NCBI GenBank assembly: GCA_019925795.1
Contig: CM034307.1
Location: 2,480,001 to 2,544,000 of the forward strand
Length of the DNA stretch: 64,000 bases
From: Dendrobium chrysotoxum
Lineage: Eukaryota > Streptophyta > Magnoliopsida > Asparagales > Orchidaceae
Direction: 5' to 3'
Shown here: piece after piece, positions 36,161-46,306 of the stretch
How positions within the stretch are numbered: the stretch's first letter is position 1
Layout: every line of letters begins with the position of its first letter
Position numbers and translations under genes: made by a program
The notes under the pieces: generated by a model
The model's database searches: none
Told to the model about the DNA's origin: nothing
What the model saw: the letters and a program-made list of their open reading frames with translations, nothing else

Positions 36161-36578
36161 CGTATGATGGTGGTAGGAATTTACCGATCACAAAGGATCG
36201 AAGATGGGAGATCGTATGATGGGGGTAGGAATTGGCCCATCACAGATGATCAAAACTAGGAGATCGTATGATGGGGGTAGGAATTGGCCTATCACAGAGG
36301 ATCGAAGCTGAGAGATCGTATGATGGGGGTAGGAATTGGCCCATCACAGAGGATCGAAGCTAGGAGATCATATGATGGGGGTAGGAATTGGCCCATCATA
36401 GAGGATCAAAATTAGGAGATTGTATGATGGGCGTAGAAATTGGCCCATCATAGAGGATCAAAGCTGGGAGATCGTATGATAAGGGTAGAAATTAGCTCAT
36501 CACAAATGATCGAAACTGGAAGATTGTATGATGGGGGTAGGAATTGGCCCATCACTGACGATTAAAACTGGATAGAAA
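36161..36578 (+). repeat. 52-bp tandem repeat, eight copies
   Basis: CGTATGATGGGGGTAGGAAT or close variants start at 36161, 36213, 36265, 36317, 36369, 36421, 36473 and 36525, exactly 52 bases apart. Each unit ends with GGCCCATCACAGAGGATC and AAGCTGGGAGAT-like sequence. The array is contiguous with the 49-bp array and shares its GATC-containing end, so one was probably derived from the other. Confidence 0.9.
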
Positions 36579-36591
36579 TTAGGATGGTGCC

Positions 36592-36760
36592 ACAAAGGGA
36601 GTTTTCCATCACTAGTGGATGGTCATGTGGGGAGGAAGCTTGCTCCACATAGAGGATCAAAATTGGATTGAAATTAGGATAGTGTCACAAAGGCATTCTC
36701 CATCATTAGTGGATGGTCATATGAGGAGGAAGCTTGCTCCACACAGATGATCAAAATTGG
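36592..36760 (+). repeat. 94-bp repeat, two copies
   Basis: The segment GTCACAAAGG...CCATCA..AGTGGATGGTCAT plus GAGGAAGCTTGCTCCACA occurs twice, with GGTCAT at 36621 and 36715. It reuses the TTGCTCCACA motif of the 49-bp array. Confidence 0.8.
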
Positions 36761-38392
36761 ATTGATTTGATTTCTTTTGAATTTGGAGAGTTTACTTTGA
36801 TGTTAGATTTGATACTCATCAGGCATGATACTTATTGAAGAGCCACCCTAATATTATAAAAATGCCCCCCAAATATCTATATGGGCCCAGACGAGCATGT
36901 TGTATTTACACATGTGACATCTGAGAATGCTATACAGGTTAAGAAATGAACCTAAGTTTAAGTCCAATCCTTCTTTTTGATAGGACAGGAGTCGACATGA
37001 CTTGAACTAATAAACTGATATACGATCGCGTCATCGATCGGGGTATTTAGTTTTATGAGTTCATATTAGGCCTTCAAGGTCTATAAATAAGGAAAATTCA
37101 CCAACAAAGGCATAAAGCTTGTAAAAGATTTGATCCTTTATCGGCAAGTTGACAGAGTCGATAATATTTAATCAATGAAGTAAAAATACCCATAAATACC
37201 CCAATAATGACAGTGTTGAATGAAAATCTCAATCGGAGGGGACCATAAACATTCAAGAAAATGCCACCAAAATGCTCATAAAAATCCAAAACTCCAAAAA
37301 ACAAAATAAAAAATCAAGAATAATTGAAATAAATCATTAAACACTTAAAGTAAAAATACTCATCCACCCTCCGTAATAGTTAGCCGAGGTAAATAAATTT
37401 GAAAAACCACTTCATCTCACAAAGAGTTAATGTTTAGTCAAGAATATCAATATGATTCATTCTCAACCTATTTCTTACCACTAAGGACGTGACACGTATC
37501 CTCTAACTGGTAATTCCACTGTCAAATGGCATCACACCTATGGTTTCACCGTTAAATTGCACCATTGGTAACTAGTTATGACCGGGACCCTTTGAATCAG
37601 GTGATTTGCGACGAAATGACACCATTATATTACGGTCATGACCAGTGCCCCATATGTTCCCCAATGGCACTAAATTCTTGGGATATGAATCAATAGGGTA
37701 TAATCGAAAGGGTATAAAGCCCTATGTTAGCTAAGGTGGATTTAAATTTGTCCACTTAGATAAATACTCACCTTAGATATATAAGATACTCTTGGACAAA
37801 TCAACCCATGGCTACTGACAAAGATCCTCATATTAGGTTGGGTCGACTACCTCCTCTAACTTAGTAGACCAGGGACCATGATGGCCCGGGATGATAGAAT
37901 CATGAGATCTTGATCGAGTTCATCATCATTCCCCCCACCTTCTCTTTAAGTGCAAAATGATGAAATTTCTAATTTTAAATATCAAACATTAAAACACCTA
38001 AAGCCTTGCTGCTACTATATGCTAGATAACACATATTTCTATGTACCTGATTAATGACTAGCCTTAATCAAAAGTTCTCTTTCACTATTAATAGGGGTAA
38101 TTAACTATAGGGGCTTGCACCATAGGAAATCAGAACTCAGATCATAAAGTCCTCTTAAAATGAGGGTGAAATCTCTGGGTAGTGTCTTATTTCAAAACAA
38201 ATATGCCTTCTAAAAATTTATCCAGGAACTTAATCCGTTAAAACTCTATAAAAGAGGGGGAGGTCGGGGCGAATTTTCGGAGCCCACACCACAAAACCCT
38301 AAAACCCTAAACCTTGATAACTGAATTTTTCTTAAAACTTCAACATGGCTCTGTAAAACCAAGTCATACAACATTTTATAAATATGTTTAAA
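36761..38392. other. Unclassified sequence, probably LTR-element derived
   Basis: No ORF is supported. Motif ACACATGTGACATCTGAGAATGC (36910) resembles the LTR-adjacent ACACACGTGACGTCTAGGAATAC at 28777. Two TATA-like sites, CTATAAATAAGG (37081) and CTCTATAAAAGAGG (38245), could be LTR promoters. A short run of AAAACCCTA at 38293-38312 has only two to three units. The 38393 edge joins a MED26 pseudogene. Confidence 0.35.
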
Positions 38393-38928
38393 ACGCTAAT
38401 GGAAACATTAATATTATTTTTAGTAATTGCATCAAAAGGCTTAACCCATTCATCAACCAAAACTTTCCAACCTTGAATGAGAGCCCTAACAAGTTTTTGA
38501 ATATAGTTAGGGTTGTGTTTTTGTAGAGCATTCACCGTTCTTCCAATTTCAGTTGCCTTTAGAGTTTCTATAGATAATTGCATTAGCTGTAGACTTCTCA
38601 GCGATTCAAGAAGGACTGAATCAGACTCGTATAACGGTTTGTTGGAAAGAATAGCCTTTATCTTCATCACCTCTCGAACTATCTGATCATTCTCTTAAGG
38701 CTTTTTATAGTTGGAGCCATTTTTATCCTGGAGATATTCATCATTCTCATTATTGAGGGAAAGATGGCAAGTGTTGATATTCTAAGATCTTTTCTATCAT
38801 TAAATTCCTTCGGGTAATCCACCAAACCTATAAGGATTGCTTTGTCTATTTACAAAAAAAACTGATTTGGCACAACTAAAAATTTTCCTCCAATAATCCA
38901 GTGAATCTTCTGAGTCGGCCATTGCCAT
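38393..38928 (-). pseudogene. MED26-like pseudogene, C-terminus missing
   Basis: This copy starts at the MAMA-type ATG near 38928 (ATGGCAATGGCCGAC). Its N-terminal third is broken by stops and frame changes. The TFIIS-like domain remains open in one frame (38332-38670), with SLRSLQLMQLSIETLKATEIG, then VNALQKHNPNYIQKL and GWKVLVDEWVKP. Homology stops at about 38393, just after the domain, so the basic C-terminal region is gone. Its closest relatives are the copies at 11592 and 15630. Function is unlikely. Confidence 0.8.
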
Positions 38929-39163
38929 TACTACAAACAAAGATCACTTCTTTTGGTGGAAGATTTCAATTTTTTAGATAAAATATATATTTTTCTCAAT
39001 CTTTCGCTTATTAGAAATTGAAAAAAAAAGAATAGAATAATCTGATAAAAGAGTATCACTTCAATATCAATTATATACCATGTCATTCTATGTTGATCCA
39101 TAATATTACAAAGAATCAACAAACTAAGATATGTTACATAATTACATCGTTACTTGGCTCACA

Positions 39164-39180
39164 TTAATGCTCCATAACTT
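39164..39180 (+). repeat. Target-site duplication, left copy (17 bp)
   Basis: TTAATGCTCCATAACTT is repeated exactly at 39399-39415. Paralogous DNA at about 12630 and 16683 carries a single copy with no insertion. Confidence 0.9.
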
Positions 39181-39398
39181 AAAACCCATGAAAAAACCTA
39201 AAAAACGGAGGCTAGGGCTTTGCCCTAGCCGAGCGAGGGCGGAGCATGCAAAAGAAAACAAGATGGTAACTTCCCTAAGCAAATCGAAGGATCGTGCTGA
39301 GAACAAAAGCAACGGCCACAGTCGAGCGAATGGCCTAACCCGATCCGCACGGGAGACCTCACCGAGCCAATGAGACACCGCGAAGTACCCTAGCAGCG
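39181..39398 (-). mobile_element. 218-bp SINE-like or truncated retroposon insertion
   Basis: A GC-rich insert in AT-rich DNA, flanked by perfect 17-base duplications. On the minus strand it begins CGCTGCTAGGGTACTTCGCG and ends with a T-rich tail (GTTTTTTAGG, TTTTTTCATGGGTTTT). This order would fit a SINE with a T-rich 3' end. TTGGCTCGGTGAGG near its 5' part loosely resembles a pol III A box, but I see no convincing B box. It contains the stem GGCTAGGGC/GCCCTAGCC (39210-39230). It has no coding role, although short ORFs cross it. A 5'-truncated LINE is the alternative. Confidence 0.7.
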
Positions 39399-39415
39399 TT
39401 AATGCTCCATAACTT
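39399..39415 (+). repeat. Target-site duplication, right copy (17 bp)
   Basis: Identical to 39164-39180. The paralogous sequence then continues (CAAATGACTAAAATTGAATG, compare about 12645 and 16700). Confidence 0.9.
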
Positions 39416-40441
39416 CAAATGACTAAAATTGAATGAAATAATTGAATTTAATAATTATACTAAATTTGTATAAATTTAATTAAAATTTATATGGCATCAT
39501 AATTATATGACATTGAATAATTTTGAACAAATTATATATAAAAAGAATATATTTAATTGAAAATTACCTAAATTTAGTCAGAGACATAATTATTCAAAGA
39601 ATATATAGCATAATTAGAGGAAAGGTACCAACTCTACTATAAGATATTTAAAGAAATGTAAATATCCATGCATTCAATTAATAATCACAAAAGGAAAATA
39701 ATAGTAATATATATAATGCTTTTATTATCATATAAGTACTATTTTATAATGGTACTATTTATTAATGGTGGCATTTATATCCATCATATTTTGTACATTC
39801 AATTTGAACAAACAAGGAAAGACAGCATATATAATTTACTTAGTTTCTATTATAATTTTGTTACCATTTATGATATGATTTTGTTTATATAAATCATATT
39901 ACTTAGTTGGAAGGATACACGGAAAATTCTTCTATCAAAAATTATATTTTACTTAACAACTATACTTATCTGTTCTGGATTGTGCAAAATGGATGGAGGG
40001 CGGTAGTCATTATTTAATTATGTTTCGGGCCTATTATTTTATATGAAATAATAAGGTATTGATGTTTATACATCTTTTAGCTCTATGATTAAAATGAAGT
40101 AGCACCTACGGAGAATATTATATCTGATAGGGCTGTAGACGAACTACATTTATTTTGAATTGTATCCTATTTTATTCTACGTTCCTTTTTCAACAACCAA
40201 AAAAACCCTAATTGCTAAAGTTATTCTTCTTGTTTCGATCTTTGCAACTATATTTTTAAGTTCTCTCCTCCTTTTTTTATGTCTTGTTAAGTCTATTGTT
40301 TGTGCATGTTTAATTTTTGGTATGATATACACTATTTTCTTTTATAATAGCCCAAGGTAGATTATTTGCGATATTTTACTTCATAACAAAAATTAATTTT
40401 TGTAAAATTAAGTAGGAGAAAAGTGAAAATAACTTAATTTA
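39416..40441. repeat. Duplicated intergenic segment
   Basis: Positions 39416-39960 follow the 5' flank of the MED26-like copies and then match 17640-17950. Positions 40290-40390 match 10900-11000 and 22190-22290 (TGCATGTTTAATTTTTGG against ACATGTTTAATTTTTGG). A 66-codon ORF at 40160-40360 has a hydrophobic run but no known family signature and lies in repeat DNA. Confidence 0.5.
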
Positions 40442-40621
40442 TTTGGACGAAATCAGAATTTAGTTTCTAAAAAAGAGAGATCAATTTTCCTGAATCAAGA
40501 GAAGCATCAATTAAGAACAGGGATTATTGCAGAAGAACCCCGATTCAAATTAGCATATATATAAGCCATTAGAAAAAAAATTTATCGGGTAGGAGAGAGA
40601 GTGGTTACATTGAAGGAGGCT

Positions 40622-40760
40622 ATGAGTATCTCGCGCATGGTGGAGGAAAAGCTGCCTCCGGGATTCCGATTTCATCCGAGGGATGACGAGCTGATTTGTG
40701 ATTAGTTGTGCTGGCGAGCCTCCGCTGCCGCCGACGGTGCCTCCGGGAAAAACAACTTGT
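40622..40760 (+). pseudogene. NAC-domain transcription factor, exon-1 fragment
   Basis: From ATG 40622 the frame reads MSISRMVEEK and then LPPGFRFHPRDDELICD, the start of NAC subdomain A (canonical LPPGFRFHPTDEEL). A TAG stop follows at 40703. Downstream sequence diverges (CWRASAAADGAS in frame) and no further NAC subdomain is found. NAC proteins are plant-specific DNA-binding transcription factors. This is only the N-terminal stub and cannot bind DNA. The inverted partner at 40853-41040 retains more of exon 1. Confidence 0.85.
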
Positions 40761-40852
40761 GTAAAAAACAAAACTGTCTTCATGGAAAAAATAAAGAAAC
40801 TAAAGGAAGAAGAAGGTAGATAGAGCGATTAGGAGCACAGTGGCCGTCTCAC

Positions 40853-41040
40853 CAGGTAGATCCCAAGGCTCACACTTGTTGAGGTCGACGTCGACCATAG
40901 CCGAAAAGCCATAGCATTCGACACCGTTGGCTGTGGCGAAGGCCCCCCGGCTCAAGTAATCTCAAATCAACTCTTCGTCGCTCGGATGGAATCAGAATCC
41001 CCGGAGGCAGCATTGCCTCCACCATGCTCAAGATACTCAT
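40853..41040 (-). pseudogene. NAC-domain exon 1, complete but disrupted
   Basis: From ATG 41040 it begins MSILSMVEAMLPPG. A one-base shift then moves the NAC frame to FHPSDEELI, followed by an in-frame TGA, DYLSRGAF, NGVECYGFSAM and VDLNKCEPWDLPG. This covers subdomains A and B. The sequence after DLP is G|GTGAG, a good splice donor exactly where NAC genes usually end exon 1, so the copied DNA came from a gene with its intron border. The frameshift and stop mean it is not functional. No exon 2 is seen nearby. Confidence 0.85.
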
Positions 41041-41199
41041 AAGTCATACCCTCCTTCACTTACAATTTTTCTTTTTCTAATCGCTTATATATGCTAATTT
41101 GAATCGAGGTTTTTTCTGCAATAATCAAGAGTTCTTAATTGCTTCTCTTGATTCATAAATGTTGATCTCTCTTTTTTAGTAACTAAATTTTGATTTGGT

Positions 41200-41580
41200 A
41201 TTTTGTTATGTTATAATGAGTTCGAGGGATCTTATTCAGTTGAAATGATTCCCCTGGTAATTGTTATGGATTACAATTAATTTTTTTCCCGTGATTGGGA
41301 AAATTGTACATTATAATAGATATAAGCTATAAGGAATAAATCATGAATGTAATTGGAAAAGCCGTGTGACATAGAAGTTATCTTCAAAGAATCATTTGAT
41401 GTATATTATGTCATACTCCTTTAAGATTTTTGAGATCGAAGACCACCATAAATATTTGTAATCCATAATAAGTATTAGGAGAATCATTTCAACAGAGTAA
41501 GGCCCCACAAACTCATGCTAAAAGAACCACCTGTCTAACACTTTCATCATAAATGTTTTGACAGGCAACAAGAATAAGAA
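41200..41580. mobile_element. Short foldback (MITE-like) repeat shared with the ATL palindromes
   Basis: Ends of about 80 bases are inverted relative to each other (GAGTTCGAGGGATCTTATTCAG against the complement of GTAAGGCCCCACAAACTC). The body matches 24045-24310 and the end matches 25465-25560, the promoter side of the second ATL palindrome. It lies directly beside the NAC inverted repeat. No coding sequence. Confidence 0.55.
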
Positions 41581-42445
41581 GAGCACAATATATAATTATT
41601 AAGATATCTATTTTACTTTGCATACATCAAATCAAACAGAAAAAATAATTATGCTGCATTCACTTTACATACAACCAAACAGTCTCAAGTATTTACTTTA
41701 CATTGCATTTACTTTATACTGTATTTACTTTACAGCCAACCAAACAACCCTATAAAATTTGTGATTTGGATAATGCCTAAGAGGTGAGGACTATGTTGTC
41801 GCGACCAACCATGACATTGTCACGACCCAACATAGAAGAAGGCGAGGTGGTGTTGGACAACACAAATTATTAAGCAATCTCAATTGATCCTTTTAATTAT
41901 TATTTGAAGGCAAGAAAAGTCACATCTTAGATAACAGACCCATGGATGCCAAAAGTCACAACTATCTAATTTCTTTTTTTCACAATCAAACTACTCAGAA
42001 GATCGATGACTGCATTGAACTTGAGGTGCGTTAAGGAAGTAAATTAGAGAATATATATACCTGAGAAAGTGCAATATGGTGAGTGTGAAAGTTACTCAAG
42101 TGGAAGGAAACTGAATTATAGAACCCTTAGATAGGGGTACTTCTATTTAACTTAGAAAAGGCTCGTTGGAGTTTTCAAAAAGGTGCTTTTGATGAAAGTA
42201 ACTTTCTCTATTGCAACTACAATTTTTCTCTATTGCGAGATATTCTGATTTAGGACCAACTGCAACTGCACGTGCCCAACTGCAACTGCATATGAATGGT
42301 TCAATTTATGAAAAATTAGAATTTGAAATTCAATTTCCTACTGGATTAAGGGTTTAGGGTATTCCTTCTGCTCAAAATTTTAATATAATGGTGATATCAA
42401 CTCTAATAAACTTTGGTTTCTTGGTCAAACACATGTAGATTAAAC
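41581..42445. other. Intergenic stretch
   Basis: Short repeats of ATTTACTTTA with CAACCAAACA at 41660-41755 look like a MITE end. The remainder has no ORF or recognised element. LINE similarity begins near 42446. Confidence 0.35.
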
Positions 42446-43372
42446 TGCCTTGGAGGTTTTGGTATTCCTTCTTGCTCTACTTTAAGTTTTGCTTATAATG
42501 CCCCCTTATATGTCACATCTTAGGCTCAGAGGGGTATCTTGCTAGTTGGCATAAAAAAGAAACACATCTCTTAATGGAAGTCTTCTTTTTTCAAATTTCT
42601 CTACTAGCATAAAATCTATTACTAATGTTGCAGCTAACATTAGGAAATTCTTGACCTACAATGATGGAGATGGTTATAATTTTTTAGTGCTTTGGGATCC
42701 TTGGTGTCATGAAAAATGCTTATGTGAAATTATGGGCATCACCACTCTACCTCCATATATGAACATCAATGCCCATTTTTTTCTATAATTAAGCATGGAG
42801 AATGATACTCCCCCCTGTTTTCCTACTTCCATATACAAAGTTATTTTGTTAGTCCATATTTCTCCTGATACTATGGACAATGTTCTCTGGCTGGGCTCAA
42901 ATAAAGCTCATTTAAACCATTTTATTAACACCTTTTATGCTAATAAACCTAATATAAACCAGAATAAATTTGCATGGCATAAGAATTATTTCTTTCCTTA
43001 TACTATCTTCACTTGGTTAGCTCGTATTTGATGGTTAAAAATTGCTTACGCTTTAATTTCTCAAAATCTTATGGTGGAGGCTAAATGGAACTTTTGTCAC
43101 TCTAATCTTAAAACTACTAAGCACTTGTTCTTTGAATGCAATTACACCATTAACATCCTATAAGGCATATTGTCTTCTTCAACCATCTTCTTACTTAGAC
43201 CACACTTAGCTAAATTGTTTGAATCAATTGATCAACTTTATGAGGCACCCTATCTAGTTAAATTTTTTCTCTCTCTCTATATGTTGTATGATATATTTCT
43301 TGTGGAGTGAAAAGAATAATAGGAGATTCAATAAAAAATAAAAAATAAAAAAAATAAAAAAAGGAGATTCAA
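42446..43372 (+). mobile_element. Decayed LINE, C-terminal end of ORF2
   Basis: Several frames together show the end of a plant LINE polyprotein. In order: CLGGFGIPS near 42446, NVAANIRKFL and a GDG..F..LWDPW segment near 42640-42710, then a zinc-binding RVT segment in 42795-43031 (KFAWHKNYFFPYTIFTWLAR). After a stop this continues LKTTKHLFFECNY. Typical plant LINEs end in this order (Wl..r...HLff.C). It closes with an A-rich tail (43340-43372). Stops and frame changes show it is dead. Confidence 0.7.
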
Positions 43373-43549
43373 AAGTAAAAGTCAATGCCAAACCACTTTG
43401 TGCGCCCTATCAAGATAGGTTTTACATGCAAAGCTTATGAGATGAAAAAAAGGATGAAATCTGATTTTTTTTTTGAATCAAGGTTCCAAGGAGCTATAGA
43501 AAATGTTGACTGGGTTAAAAATTTCTGACCATACCTTCATGTTGCACAC

Positions 43550-44450
43550 CTAGCGGAACTGGTGGTGTTCGCATGAAGCGGATAAGAGGAGCGAAGACGA
43601 AGATGCCTGTATGGTTGCCAAAGACATTCGCATTCTCCTTATGGACCGAAGGTTTTTGTCTATTTGATCAAGTGATGCCTTCACTTGAGCTTGATAGAAG
43701 GATATATGGCTTCGATCATCGTCGATAGCCCACCTTCTCGGGTGTCGATCGTCGTCGACCACCCTTTTTATTCTTCGGCTTCAATCGTCGTCGACATCCC
43801 ACCTTCCTCTGCAGTCCATTGTTCTTCGCAAGTTCCTATCTCTGATATCAAACTGATGTGGTGGATCGTCGGAAGAATCGGACCTGCTTGAAGGTCTTTC
43901 CCAATCCAGGGAACAAAGGCACATAACAAGCTTAAAAGCTTCAAAGATAATAATATTTCATCAATGCTCCTACTTCCTTACATCATACTACATATACTAC
44001 TCAAGTAGAAAAACTTAGAAGATTCTAGAAACATGAAAACAACTTGTAACAACTAAATAAGATATCCTAAGGAACACTTTAAGGTTAAAATGCTCCGCAT
44101 CATAAAGTGTTGTGCATATTACGTAAACTGAGCAATATGTTGAATTGAACTATCATGACTTAAAACTCTTTTTAGATATTGAAGTAACCACTTCTCTTCA
44201 TTCTTGCATCTCACTTATACTTTAAAACCAACCTATTAATCTCTACCATCTAGCTCTGCCACATTTGTTGCTACATAATCAAATCAACATATTTTATATT
44301 GATGCACTATAGCTATCTAATGTAATGTAATAACATCTCTTGTTTTCCATACCATTCCATTGTAAGAGCTCCTCTAATGTATCCTTCTCTTTATTCCTAA
44401 ATTAGATTACCACTTTCCTCAAAACATCACTCTACTCTTCACTTTATATT
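43550..44450 (-). mobile_element. Fragment of an LTR element with tRNA-iMet-like primer site
   Basis: On the minus strand TGATATCAGAG (43840-43850) is one base off the common TGGTATCAGAG primer site. To its right the DNA is AT-rich and LTR-like (TCTAGAAACATG near 44022). To its left, a 70-codon minus ORF (43550-43762) could be the start of an internal region but has no recognised domain. The LTR outer edge was not located. Confidence 0.4.
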
Positions 44451-44792
44451 GAACCCAAGGGCGATACCAACCATTTTTTTAAGGGTGAGCAAACTCATTA
44501 CATAAATAATTAAATATAAAATATATATATTAGATATAATTCAAATCAAAATTTTATATTTCACTATAATTTATGACTTGAGCAAAGCTTACAAGCTTCT
44601 TAATGTATTTTGTATTTTTTGATAATGTTGCATTACTATTTTAAAATTTGTCTATCCATCTTGTTGACATCATATCTCCAAATCAAAGGTTGAAGCTCAT
44701 GGTTAGCATGAAGACTCAATATAAATCTTTATTCATTATTTCCACTTTAAATATCGATCTATTTATTATATATAAATAATTGGGAATCCCTA

Positions 44793-44795
<3 letters not shown>

Positions 44796-44868
<73 letters not shown>
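44796..44868 (+). repeat. (AT)n microsatellite
   Basis: An uninterrupted 73-base alternating AT tract. It is likely length-variable and prone to assembly error. Confidence 0.95.
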
Positions 44869-44871
<3 letters not shown>

Positions 44872-45429
44872 TAAATATTAATATGAATTGGGTTGGACAA
44901 AAAAAGCACAAAATTTTGAAGAAATTTTTATAGATTATTTATGTTAGAACCAAATTAATTTTCCTACCTTAAGCAATACCCGTAAACAAGTATCTTAGGT
45001 CTTTGTTTATGGTTTATCTTAACTTTTCGTTACTGTTTTGTCTTAACTTATTATCTTACTTTTTTAAGGAGGTTATTAACAACTTTATACTTTATTCAAA
45101 ATAAGTTGAGAACTGTTTCAAAAAATATAAAATAACAAATTTTTTAATGCTATCACCTCAAAAGAACAATTTCAATTTTTTTATGTAAAGAGAAAAAGTT
45201 CAAGTCAAAGTATAACATTCTAAAAAGGCTAGAGTTTTTTTTTAGTAGCAAAATTAACTAAGGAAGCCTTCTTATTTATTAAAATTGTTATTTTGAGGGT
45301 GGGCAATTGCCAACCCTTAATTGAGTGTGATTCAACCCATGATTGTACTGATCCCTCAACTGGGCATGGTTCCTCCCATGATTGTAAACTAGTAGAATTT
45401 TCAAATTTTTGAAAAATGGCAAATGACTC

Positions 45430-45599
45430 CTTGCAAACTAGTAGAATGGAGGACCCTCATTAGCTCAAGGAGGCAGGAATCTCTATCATACCTCTCTTAA
45501 ATTTTTAGCAGCTAATGTCAAAACAATAGTCAAAACTCTTTTAACCATAAGCAATACTATCATATGGAGTTCTCAAATCCACAAGTTCTTCAAGGCCAA
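45430..45599 (+). mobile_element. LINE fragment cut by an LTR
   Basis: The frame reading LAANVKTIVKTLL, then IIWSSQIHKFFKANG, resembles the LINE segment preceding the GDG..W.DPW motif seen at 42600. It stops exactly where the LTR begins at 45600, after the first G of the expected G(D/N)G. Confidence 0.45.
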
Positions 45600-46306
45600 T
45601 GGTTGACCTCATTTTTGTGTGAGGTTAAAACCCTAAATTAAAACTTCAATCTTGGTTTTCAATTCATTGAACTCCATTTCAAACTTTAAATCTTACTCCA
45701 CACTGTACTTTGGCATGGTCATCCAATCATTAAACTCTAAATCATTCATTTGACAATCACCTTTTGATTATCATTTGATTCCTGCTCAATCACTAACAAT
45801 CACCTAAATGATTATCAATAAGATGATTATTCCAAAATCATAAATTCTTTAATTATTGATAAACTTCAATCTTGAATCAAATTAAAATTTAAATCCAAGT
45901 CATAATCCTAAATTAAAAATTCAATGTTCAAAATCTAACCCAAAATCTTTTGGATTTTTCTTTTTTTTTTCATGGGAATTTTTAAATGATTCAAAACCCT
46001 ATTAAATAACCTTGGAATCATGTGTGGTCAGTTGCATATTGACTAGGCATGTCCTTGGAGTCTTTCATATCATTTTGGAGGTTTTAATAGCCCTCTAAAA
46101 TGCATAATCCAAAGTATTTTTTGATGCTACAAAACCTTCAAATATCTACAACTCATGCCACTTAATATGCCATTTTGATGTAAATCACCTTAGAAGCCTT
46201 TGCAAAACCATAAATCATGTTCATAACCATTCTCATATTGATTTAAACCTCATTTAACCCTTTATTAACCATGGATAACTAAGAAAATACATAAACCCTA
46301 AACCAC
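45600..46306 (+). mobile_element. Older LTR, first part
   Basis: It starts TGGTTGACCTCAT, with the family stem-loop, and follows the same order as 46307-47165 at low identity: the CAATCACC segments, AAAACCTTCAAATAT and TGCCACTTAATATGCC. It breaks at 46306 and resumes at 53703. Confidence 0.75.

Larger units (their letters stand above)
40442..41188. repeat. Inverted repeat carrying two NAC exon-1 copies
   Basis: The left arm (40442 to about 40750) and right arm (about 40940-41188) are inverted copies. They share AAAAAAGAGAGATCAA, TGAATCAAGAGAAGCA, GATTATTGCAGAA and TTCAAATTAGCATATATA, followed by the ATG and NAC coding start. The two copies are head-on, with their coding ends facing the centre near 40840. 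Confidence 0.85.

Noticed and set aside
35963..36580. Regular repeats resembling a CRISPR array
   Set aside because: Whole 49/52-bp units are repeated, with no unique spacers, in a plant nuclear context; these are ordinary tandem repeats.
38290..38315. Telomere-like AAACCCTA repeats
   Set aside because: Only two to three imperfect units beside a TATA-like site; too short for an interstitial telomere tract.
40160..40360. 66-codon ORF with a hydrophobic segment
   Set aside because: It lies in duplicated intergenic DNA; other copies of the segment do not keep the frame.
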